From Girardinichthys multiradiatus (lineage: Eukaryota; Chordata; Actinopteri; Cyprinodontiformes; Goodeidae): a DNA stretch of 64,000 nt. Where the stretch lies: positions 51,473,380 to 51,537,379 of the forward strand of contig NC_061795.1 of the NCBI RefSeq assembly GCF_021462225.1. Reading direction: 5' to 3'. How positions within the stretch are numbered: position 1 is the first letter of the stretch; every line of letters begins with the position of its first letter. The notes below the pieces were generated by a model. That model was not told the origin of the DNA. It searched no databases and saw only the letters and a list, made by a program, of their open reading frames with translations. This document shows, piece by piece, positions 33,201 through 45,200 of the stretch. Position numbers and translations under genes: made by a program.

Positions 33201-36200
33201 TACAGATTTCAAGTCAGGTTCATACGTTCCAATTAATCCTACCTATTAAACAGTGCAGTCAGATTCAGTTTATTATTCTCATACTCGTTGTCTTCCGCTC
33301 TATCCAGGACTGGGTCAGAGGGGCAGCAGACTCAGCAGAGACACTCAGATGTCCCTCTCCCTGGACACCTCCTCCAGCTTCTCCGGGGGGGGGGGGGGGG
33401 CATCCGGTATAGATGCCCGAGCCACCTCAACTGGCTCCTCTCGATGTGGAGGAGCAGCAGCTCTACTCCGAGCTCCTCACCCTATCTCTAAGGGAGTGCC
33501 CGGCCACCCTACGGAGGAAGCTCATTTCAGCCGCTTGTATCCGGGATCTCTTTCTTTCAGTCATGACCCAAAGTTCATGGCCATAGGTGAGGGTAGGAAC
33601 GTAGACCGACCGGTAAATCGAGAGCTTTGCTTTTCACCACAACGGACCGGCACGGTGCCTCCATTACCGCGGCAGCCGCACCAATCCGTCTGTCGATCTC
33701 CCGCTTCATTCTTCCCTCACTCGTGAACAAGACCCCGAGATACTTGAACTCCTCCACTTGAGGCAGGAACTCCCCTCCAACCTGAAGAGGACAAGCCACC
33801 CTTTTCCGGTCGAGAACCATGGTCTTGGACTTGGAGGAGCTGATCTTCATCCCAGCTGCTTCACACTCGGCTGCGAACCGCCCCAGCGCATGCTGTAGGT
33901 CTTGGCTAGAGGGGGCCAGCAGGACCACGTCATCTGCAAAAAGAAGGGACGAAATCCACTGGTCCCCAAACCAGACCCCCTCCGGCCCTTGGCTGCGCCT
34001 AGAAATCCTGTCCATAAAAGTTATGAACAGGACCGGTGACAAAGTGCAGCCCTGCCAGAGTCCAACATGCACCGGGAACAGGTCCGACTTAGTGCCGGCA
34101 ATGCGGACCAAACTCCTGCTCCGCTTGTACAGAGACCAGATGGCCCCTAATAAAGGGCCCCCAATTCTATACTCCTGGAGCACCCCCCACAGGGCGTTAC
34201 AAGGGACACAGTTGAATGCTTTCTCCAGGTCCACAAAACACATGTGGACCTGGGTTGTAGATCAGCTTTGTGGACACAAACATTTTGAAGATCAAGCTCC
34301 AAGTCTCTATGGTCCAGATGTTGATTTGAGAGAGAGGTTGGACCTTCTTCAGTATTCCATCTGTTCTGTGCATTTCACCAGTACCACGGACCCTCAGCAG
34401 ATCACACCTATGTCCTATGTTCAGAGAGTCTCAACTTGACTCCTCCATTTTTCTTGTCATTGAAGCCAAACAGCTCAATCTTTGTTTGTCTGGCCTATAA
34501 ACTGTTCTTGTCCAGGTGGGCCACTGCAGATCTCAGTTGAGCTTAAAGGGGAGAAGTTTGAAGTAGGGGCTACTTTCTTGGTCAACACCCTCTTAGGGCG
34601 AAGTAAAACAAACCCAAGCTTGTGCGTAAGGTTCTTGATTTTAACATTTATGGAAGATGTTGGTTGTACTATCATTCCACCCTGGGAATGCATCATTAAA
34701 GGCCCAACATTAATGACACTCATGCTGATGATGAAAGGATAGGACCTTCTGACTGGAACACCATGTAGAAGAGACCAAAATGTTGTGCTCTTACATTGTT
34801 TAAGTTAATCTAAGAAGCCTTGTCTCAAAGGGGTGAGGGGGTGAAGCACAAAGCTCAGACAAAGTCACCGCATCACTTACTGTTTTGGATGTTGTACATG
34901 GATATTTCCACAATGCCCTTACAAAGTTCACCCAGAGGGTTGTCTTCCATTTCCTGTGTTAACACACATCACACACACACAATAGTTCCAGTTATTTTCA
35001 ACAACGGTTTGACCTCCAGTCATGGTAACCCAAGCTCTGATCTTCACCTGAGCTTTAGTGTCAGCCTGGGCGTTGTTGGAGATTTCCTCCACATAGTTTG
35101 CAGGAAAGAACAGCTGCATCCGTCCGCCGTAGTCACCTTTCCACCTGAATTGAGCAGAATTTGTCAAAATTGTCAAATGTTTGATTTCTACAAATATAAA
35201 ATGGACTGTGTTTGTGTCCCAGACTCAGAGGCCCAAAAGAGCAGGAGCCCCCTAGGGAGTGCTTTTATTTAATGTCGGCACAAAAGGAACCGAAGAATCA
35301 GAATAAACTTTAATGGCCAAGTTTGTTAGTGCAAACAACAAATGTGTCTGAACAGTTTATGTGCAGGGTGTGTGGGGTCTGCAGAGATGTTAGCTGCCCT
35401 TTTCCTGACCCTAGACCTGTATAAGTCCTGGATGGAGGGAAGGTCAGCCCTGATTATTCTCTCTGTAGACCTGATTGTTGGTTGCAGTCTGGACCTGTCC
35501 TGTTTGGTGGATGAGCCAAACCACACTGAGATGGATGAAGACAGGACAGACTGAATGATGGGAGTGGAGAAGATAACCAGCAGCTCCTGTGGAAGGTTGT
35601 GCTTCTAGTCTCAGGATTTCTCAGGAAGTACAGTCTCTGCTGGGCCGTCTTCTGATCACTGTCTATGTGTGAGGACCACCTCAGGTCCAGAGAAATGGTG
35701 GTTCCTGAGAACCGGAAGTGGTCCACAGCAGACAAAGAAGATGGTGTCTGCTATGGGCAGAGTTCTCTGGAAGTCCATTATTATCTCCACAGTTTTGAGT
35801 GGGTTTAGTTCCAGGTGGTTCTGACCACACCAGTGTACTAGCCTATCCACCTCCTGTCTGTATGCAGAGTCATAACAGTGGTGACATCTACAAACTTCAG
35901 GAGTTTCACAGATGGGTCCACTGAGGTCCAATCATTTGTGTCCAGGAAGAAGAGGAGTGTGGAGAGAACACACCCCTGGGGAGTGCTGGTGCTGATGGTT
36001 CTTGTGCGGGAATAGATGCTCCCCAGCCTCACCTGCTGCTGTCGGTCCGTCAGGAAGCTGTTGATCCACTTACAGGTGGAGGCTGGGACGTTGAGCTGGA
36101 TGAGCTTCTGGTGGAGGATGTCTGGGTTGATGGTGTTGAAGGTGGAGCTGAAGTCCACCAACAACATCCTGGCGTACGTCCCTGGGTGGTCAAGGTGGTG

Positions 36201-39200
36201 AAGGATGAAGTGAAAACCAAATTTCATTGCATCTTCTGCTGACCTGTTTGCCCAGTAAGCAAACTGCAGGGGGTCCAGCAGGAGACCTGTGATGTACTTC
36301 AGATGTTTCAGCACCAGGTGCTTAAAGGATTTTATGACCACCAACAGGCCTGTAGTCATTTACCCCATGTTGGTGTGTGACAGTGGAGCATTTAAAGCAG
36401 GACGGGATCTCACAGCTTCAGTGACTTGTTAAAGATATGAGTAAAGATGGAAGTTAGTTGGTAAGAGCAAGTTTTCAGGCAGGGGAGACTCCATCAGGAC
36501 CTGGAGCTTCTGCCCATTCAGATGCTGGAAGACCCTAATAACATCCTCCTCTCTGATCTTTAGTGCAAGTAGGGAGGAGAGGAGATTGTTGCAGAGTTCT
36601 TGGTGGGGAATGCAGGTGGATCCTTTGTGTGGAGGTGAGGTGTAAAAGGCTGGCAATCAAACCTACAGAAGAGGTTCAGATCCTCAGCCAGGCGTGGTGT
36701 CATCACAGCATGGGGGGTAGGACTGCTGTAGGTGGTACTAGTCTGCAAAGTCCTTCATACTGAAGTACTATCATTAGCAGAGAAGCTGTTTTATTTTCTC
36801 ACTTTAAGATCTTTTAGCCAGCTTGATCTCCTTTATCAGTTTGTTGCTAGTCTGTTTATACAGAGCCGGATCCTCAATGTGGTAGGCCTCATGTATGGGC
36901 TGAAGCAGCTGCCTCAGATGTGAAGAAAACCATGATTCATTGCTGCTAAAAATGCAAAAGGGATAGGTCTGCACACAGACGCTAATGTATGAAGTCACTA
37001 CATCAGTTAGTTGGTTTAAATCAGACAAACAGAAGGACTGCAAAAAGACCTCATTGAAAGACAAGATATAACAAGAGGACAAAGTGAAGAGGGAACTGAA
37101 GGAATTTGACCCAGAATAACAACATATATTAAAACACCAACAACCAAAGTTAACAGAAATGAGGCATAAAAAGGTGAAAAGTGATGATCCTAGTTATCAA
37201 ACAGTGCAGCCTGATTCAGTTACTTATTCAGATTGGTTAGAAGTTTTTCTATCTAAGGAAACCCAGCAGATTGCATCCAGTCAGTGACTTGCAGCATTCA
37301 CTCCTCCTGGATGAGCATGTAGAGACAGTGGACAGTCACTGGCGTTGACTTTGCAGCAATCCCTCATACTGAGCATGCATGTAGCGACAGTGGAGAGGAA
37401 AAACTCCCTTTTAACAGGAAGAAACCTCCAGCAGAACCAGAACCAGGCTCAGTGTGAGCGGCCATCTGCCACGACCAACTGGGAGTTTGAGAGAACAGAG
37501 CAGAGACACAAAGAGAACAAAGAAGCACTGATCCAGGAGTACTTTCTATGGGAAGGAAAAGTAAATGTTAATGGATGTAGCTCCTTTAGTCGTTTCATCT
37601 AGAAAGAAAGAACAGATAAACTCTGAGCCAGTTTTCAAGGTTAGAGTCTGAAAGAGAGAACATAGAGTTAGTTACAGTAGAAGCTCAGTCAGTAACCATG
37701 TCTAGGAGAGAGAAAGGGTTAAACACTAAAAGACAGGGCCATCTGGTGGATGATCTGTGGATGATCTGTAGATAACTGATTGTCAGTGTTGGAGTGAAAT
37801 ATCCCTTTTGTGTCTACTATGTGATGGGTAGTCTGTGTGAAAAGCCCAACGGCTGCTTTTCATACCTGAAAATGTTCAAAATGAGCAGAATGAGCAGCAC
37901 AGAAAAGCAGCGACAAAATCAGATAAAGAAAATAAATGCTTTTAAGTTCAACAGCAACACAAATGTAGCCTGGTTGTGGCTGATTTCAGAAACTGGGAAC
38001 ATTACGGGCGCAGCACACATTGGGGGCATTTGATGTGCATCAACAATTGTTTTGTTTTCAACAACCCAAAGATCTGATAAAACGCTCCATGTCTGGAGTC
38101 CGGTAGATGTTCTGTGTCCAAAGTGTGTAAGATACATTATGGTGCTGCTGTGCGTTCCCCTTTTTAGCAATGATGAATTCCACTATTGTTTTAATATATT
38201 ACATAAAAATAAATATAAACTTGCTGAAAAAAGGATTTTTGCTCCCACTGACCCAAACTTAAACACAACACAATGGAAGCAGAAACAACATCTCAAAGAG
38301 GACTAATGATTATATATGAGTTTATTCACACACTGATAATGGCCAAAATTTAAAATCAATATTGCTAGATCCAGCTATAAACATTTTTCTTTTTTTTCTG
38401 AAATTTCTAAATATTTCAGTCATGTTTTAGGCCAATTTTGACAATCAAATTATAAAAACATACTGGAATATTTATTTCAATATTTATTTTGGTTTTACTG
38501 TGTGACAAATAACATAAACATTCAATTTGTTTACAGCAATATCTTGATAAGTAAGAACATCACTGAAAACTGTATTTACTTCAGTGTTTAAGTTTCACAG
38601 TGCAACTCATATTGATTTATTCAACAATATTTACTATAAATAGGTTGCTGCAGTCCACATCTTGTGAATGCCCTCCAAACCTTTTACTGGTCTTTTGCTT
38701 CACAATTCAAAAAAGAGTGCAATTGCTTCTTATGCACCATATTCTACCAGATGTTTTCCTTCCACTCAGTTTTCCATTATAACTGTTGGATACAGCACTC
38801 TGTGACCAGCCAGCTTCTTTTGTAATCACTCTTTGTAGCTCACCCTCCTGATGAAGGATGTCAGTGCTGTCTGCAGGTCTACTGTCGGTTAGCAGTATTT
38901 TTCATGATCATGTAGACCATAATATTGACATAACAGAACATTTGTAGATTAAAATCCTTTTTTAATGAGCTGATTTAATGTTCTATTTTTCTGAGAAACT
39001 AAATTTGATTGTTTTTACTTTATTGTAAGAGAGTGCTAAAAGTGGCCTTAAAAATAATTTTAGACTTGGAATTTCAGAATTATTATTATCTTTCGAAACT
39101 ATCAAACAGCAAGGAATATCTCTGATTACATGCTTTTTTTAAAAGGCCATGTTGTGCATGCATTCATATTAGTTTTGTTTGTACTCACCATCCGTCGATT

Positions 39201-42200
39201 TCTTTTGACACATTGTGTATCAAAGCTCCTTTAGTGAAGCTGAGCTCATCTGGTCTCTTGGCTTGGTAGCTGTATAAAGCCCGAACTGTATTTTGGGGCT
39301 GAAAAAGACACGTGGGTACAATAACAGCAGGATTGAAAAAGCCCAAAACAATGATCAGAGGAAAGAACTGTTTACACACCAGCGAAGGTTCGATCTCATT
39401 GGGTTTCACATACGTCTCCATATATATAGAAGAGCAGTTCTCGTTCTGTGAGCCAAAATCATGTGTTACCATAATAATATTAGCTGTTAGCATTTCCTGA
39501 CAGCTTCAGAACATTTCCTCTCACATTCACACTGAAACTCACAGTGCTGAAACGTTCCACCAGCTCAGGTGTGACAGGGTAACGCAGTTTGATCTTGCGA
39601 TACAGTGGCTTCTTCTTGAAGTAGTTCACCAGCTCCACCAGACTCTCAAACTCTGTAGTGGTGCCTAGCAGATACACATTTCCCTCTTTCTGGATCCGGC
39701 AGTGTTTGACCTTCCCATCGCCTCTGGAGGCCAGAGAACACCAACAGATTTGGGGAAGAATTATAATCTAGAAATTAACAAGGCAGTAGCTGGTTGCAGT
39801 AGCTCTGTTACATTCCTTTTGATTTTTTCTTTTAAAAACTTTATCAGTTTACAAAAATGGAAGCAGTTGATTTCTAACAACTCTAAAGCTCAAGTAATAC
39901 TAAAATTGAGACCCAAAATCCCAGATTATTTTAAGAACAGACATCAAGGATGCAAAACAGTACTTTATAGGACAGAGAGAAGTAGCCATTTAAAACCATT
40001 TCTCCCATCAATCATAATGGACAGCAAGAGATCTCTGGTAAACAAAATGGATGGACCTCAAGCACTAAGAAGGACCCAGCCAGATTATCGGGAAACCAGT
40101 TATACGTGTCACCAAGACATGGTTGCATGATCGTGATCAACTCCAATGTCTCTCTGTCTGGCTTTATGACCAGCCTGGGATCTAAGAGGAGTGGCAAACT
40201 CAAATGAAGTGGATTAGCAGTTCTTGTCAACAACAGATGGTTTAATCCAGGACATTTTACTGTCAAATATAATCTCTACAGCGTAGATATGAAACTTTTT
40301 GCAGTACGTTTCCATCCAACTTATTCACCCAGAGAGTTCTCGTACTCGTACTCGTCGTCTTCCGCTTTATCCGGGACCGGGTCGCGGGGGCAGCAGACTC
40401 AGCAGAGACGCCCAGACGTCCCTCTCCCCAGACACCTCCTCCAGCTCCTCCGGGGGGAGCCCAAGGCGTTCCCAGCTACGGGCAGCAGCATCGACAATAG
40501 ATGTGGAGAACATGGTCCATTCGGACTCTATGTCTCCAACATCCCTCGGAATCTGGTCAAAGCTCTCCCGGAGGTGAGAGTTGAATACATCCCTGGCCAA
40601 GGGGTCCGCCAGACGCTCCCAGCAGACCCTCACTATGCGCTTGGGCCTGCCAAGTCTTTCCGGCTTTCTCCTCCTCCAGCGGATCCAACTCACCACCAGG
40701 TGGACAGCTCAGCCCCTCTCTTCACCCGAGTGTCCAAAACATGCGGCCGAAGATCTGATGATACGACAACAAAGTCGATCATCGACCTCCTGCCTAGGGT
40801 GTCCTGGTGCCAAGTGCACTGATGGACACCCTTATGTTTGAACATGGTGTTCATTATGGACAATCCATGACTAGCACAGAAGTCCAATAATAAAACACCA
40901 CTCGGATTCAGATCAGGGAGGCCATTCCTCCCGATCACTCCTCTCCAGGTGTCACTGTCGTTCCCCACGTGGGCGTTGAAGTCTCCCAGCAGAATAATGG
41001 AGTCCCCAGGAGGGGCACTATCCAGCACCCCCGACAGGGACGCCAAGAAGGCCGGGTACTCCGCACTACCACCACTGGGGTAAACCCCAACACGAGACGG
41101 CTGAGCTGGGGGGCAACAAGCAAACCCACCCCAGCGCGCCGCCTCTCCCCGCAGGCCACTCCAGAGTAGAAGAGAGTCCAGCCCCTCTCGAGGAGATGGG
41201 TTCCAGAGCCCACGCTGTGCGTGGAGGCGAGCCCGACTATTTCAAGTCGATATCTCTCGACCTCCCGCACAAGCTCAGGCTCCTTTCCCCCAGTGAGGCA
41301 CGTCCCTAGAGCCAGCCTAAGCATCCGGGGATTGGGCCACCGAGGTCTCCACCTTCGTCTGCCGCCGAATCCTCTTTGCACCGGTCCCTCACGGTTCCCC
41401 CTGCAGATGGTGGGCCCACTGGGGGATGGTCTCGCGTCTCTCGTTCGGGCTTAGCCCGGCCGGGTCCCGCGAGGAGCAACCTGGCCACCAGGCACTCTCC
41501 AAGGAGTCCCGACCCCAGGCCTGGCTCCAGGGTGGGACCCCGGCTCCGCCGTACCGGGCGACGTCACGTACCTCGATTCTGTAGTCGTCATGAGGGATTC
41601 TCGAACCGCTCTTTGTCTGACCCATCACCTAGAGCCTGTTTGCCATGGGAGACCCTACCAGGGGCATTTAGGCCCCAGACAACATAGCCTCTAGGATCAT
41701 TTGAGCACTCAAACCCCTCCACGACGTTAAGGTGGCAGTTCAAGGAGGGGCCCAGAGAGTTCACTAGTGTTATTTTAGCAACTGTATACATTCCGGTGTC
41801 AGCTGTTCACAACAATGCATGTGATATCATTAGCTCAGTTGTTGCAAACACATGAATGTTGCAAACTCCATAACACACAAACACAAAAAACCAATGCAAC
41901 AGAAAAATGCTGCAAATACAAAAACAACAGCAAGTTAAAAATCTCCAAATTTACTGTAGAATTTGTTTAGAAACAACCTGTAATGAGGAGAAGCATAAGT
42001 GGATGTGTACAGGAAGCTGAAGACGTTCTGCAGGGCTGGTTTGAGGCTGCAGAGTGGGATCCACTCTGCCAGCCAAATGGAGAGGACATGAATACCATGA
42101 CTGTGTTACTGACTATTTGAAAAACTGTGAGAACAACACCACCCCCACCAGAACAGTGACATACTTTCACAGTAGAAAACCCTGGATCAGTAGTGACCTG

Positions 42201-45200
42201 AAGCTTATCATTTCATCCAACTAATCATTAATTCATCCACTTCCGCTGATCTGAGATTGGGTCGCAAAGGTAACAGGTTCAGGAGAGAAAGCCAGACATT
42301 CTTCTCTATATCATCCACAAAAAGCAAAGAAGATACCCTGTGGTTTCCAAAACAGATAGCCAACTCTCCACAGCTAGGCCTTTGATCCTGTCTCTTAGCA
42401 TCACAAACAGAATCAGTAAAAAGAGGTACAGCTCTCGCTTTATCCATACTGGGACCAGATAGCCCTTAAAGGCATTCCCGGCACCCCGTATTCCGGACTC
42501 AGGGGACATGGTCGTAAGGCTTCTCTAAATCCACATGTTGACCACTTTTGTTGTTGTACCTGAATGTTATGGCATAGGAGTCCAGTTCTCCTTCTCTCTG
42601 TCGGATCAGAAAAGCTCCATCTCTGGGGATCCTGAGCAGGTAATCCTCTGCTTGGCCTCTGCTCAGGTTACTGTAGAACCATCTGCAAAGCAGACAAATA
42701 AGAACGCTGCTATCACTTTTGTTCTGTTATAGGCAACTAAAGGTATTTGAGGCACAAGAAAATGCTTTTCACAGATAGAGAGGAGGAAAACATCTGTGTT
42801 AGATGGTAAATGACAACAAATGTGTTAAAATAGCAAATAGATACCATGCATGTGTGATTGGTTGAACTGGTTGACTTACTAAGAGGTAAAATATATGAGA
42901 GCTTTTGTTTTAGATTTGTGGCACTAGTAGCTTTATCCCACATTTTACAGACAGGAAATGGACAGAGAGAGATGGGGGGAGGACAAGCAGAGAACGTCCC
43001 AGGGTCAGGAATTGAACCTTGGACGTCTGCTTTGAGGACTAAAGCCTCTGGTGCGCATGGCTTACTGCTACACCACACACTGCCATTATGCATTTTATTT
43101 GTTCTAGGTTCTGCAGTCAGTTTCTTCTGGTCTCAGTTAAATAAATCTCAATGACATACTTTAGCTGGACACATAAAGGATATAATACATTCATTAACTA
43201 ATACTATTGATAATACTATTTAACATAAAGCACTTTTAATTGAATGCCAGAGACAGCTTGTTTAAAACACAGATTGGACCCCCTCCCCCATTTGTTGATA
43301 TGAGTCAGTCAGTTTGTCTGGCTCTCTGTCAGCTACCAGCTTGACATCCCAGAGTTACTGTGTCAGTGGAAACAATAAGTAACTCAGCTAGTTGATCAGG
43401 CTCTCAGCATTCAGAGCAGCTTTATAGGAAGATTATTCTGAGCAATAAACACCTTTACTTCACAACTGTAACTACATTTATCTGCAGGTTGTTCTGTGCT
43501 TATATTCAGTTCCTTCAGATGAACTCGGTTCATCTGGTATAAAGGAGATCATATCACTAAACACTGCCAGTTAAATGTAATCTCAGTTTTTAAAAATCAT
43601 ATTAGGATTTCAGATTTTATTATCATACCTGTAGAATCTATCCACAGCTAATGTGTGTATATGGCCCCCAATATTTTGGGTGATCCTGGGCCAACAACTG
43701 GTTCTTTGTTTATGACCCAGTCTGGTTCACTAGATCCAGTACCATCAATATCAGCCAACCAGTTGGCTGGCCTGTATACGCCTTTCAGGTGGCAGGGCAT
43801 AGCTGGAGGCAGAAAAAAGGCCCTGTCCTAATACCCACACTACACCCTACACCCCTCTATGAAGTGTGTACTTTGTAAAAGTGCATGTAGGTTTTGAAGT
43901 GCGCAGATTATAAGCCTTCAAAATTGGAGAATTGGGACAGTAGGGGTTACGTCATCGACTTCCACTTCTGCGCCGTAACTGCAACATCAAAAATGACTGG
44001 AACCGTCGCTATGTTTGCAGTCTTGCTGCTAAGAAAAATATTTTAAAACTGCAACAAGCGATTGTTTTAAAGGGGACGAAAGTCCAGGAACTGAAGGAGG
44101 GTTATACACCAGACTGTCACCACAGCACCAGTATTTGTTCGAAAGGTAATTTCTATGTTATGGGGTACTAACTGCCCAGAATCACCCTGAAGCCAGAGGA
44201 ATATTACATTGTTGAGCCTGGAAAACCAGTAAACAAAATATATTTGTCGGCTTGCAGTTTAAAGTTTTTGCATGTCTTATTTGTCGGATTTGATGGTTGA
44301 ATACATTAGTGGTTGTGATTGGTTTTTGCTCCAAACGTCACCTGCAGCAGTGAATTGAGGGTAATATACTTCGGTGAAGTCAGCTTAGATGCGCGCTTAG
44401 CCGAAGTGTGGATCAATGGCGCAAAGGGAGCGGGGCTTAGGACCACTCTGGAGAATTGGGACACATTACACCCCTGAACCCATCAACGGGAATGAGCAAT
44501 AGAGGGATACAAGGGTGGAAGTGCAAGTATTGGCGCAGGGCCAAAGATTCCCCTGAGCATTTCAACAACGGTAGCTAGCAAGATTTATTAGCTTGTTCTA
44601 TTTAACAATGACTAGAAAATCCAAATTTATCTGAATATGTAAGGTTACTCACTTTCCAGGAACGTAATATTTATTTAAAAAAGATAACTTTAACGGATGG
44701 ACCAGGTTTATCGACCCATACACACTAACTCAATGGATGGACGATCTGACAGGATTACTTCTGGCTGAGTGGCCTCACATCTACGCCTACCTGATAGAGA
44801 AACCGAGCATTACAGGAAGCGATAGAGAAACTTAGGGCGTGTACATCCTTAGATGTACAACAAGATGACATTTTAAGCTCTTTGTGTAGCCGACCCTGTG
44901 CTGGTTTGTATTTTCTGCCTCCAGTTGTCTGTTTTGCCTCCACCAAACGCTGTGACTTAACTGTGACGTCGGCAAAAAAAGGGTCTATATAACTCTGTCT
45001 CAAAGTAATAACAGGAAAGTGGTCCCACTTCTACCCAGATTGGCCCTGCATCAACCCATAGAGACTGTTAACATGGTGCCGTCCAAAACCTGGGACCCTC
45101 CCACCTGGGGCCCATTTTATGTAGCACAAGTAGAATAGAATAGAATAGAATAAACCTTTATTTGTCACTCAGAGGGAAAATTTCCATATGGGTAACCTAA

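Noticed and set aside
34475..34742. Open frames on both strands (82-86 codons) as a possible small gene
   Set aside because: No domain or splice signals, no strand preference; probably decayed repeat in an intron.
33085..37760. One repeat split by a 3.9-kb insertion, with a similar 'aaacagtgcag' motif at 33247 and 37199 as target duplication
   Set aside because: PLCG2 exons 22 and 23 lie in between, so the interval cannot be an insertion. These are two independent copies of one repeat family.
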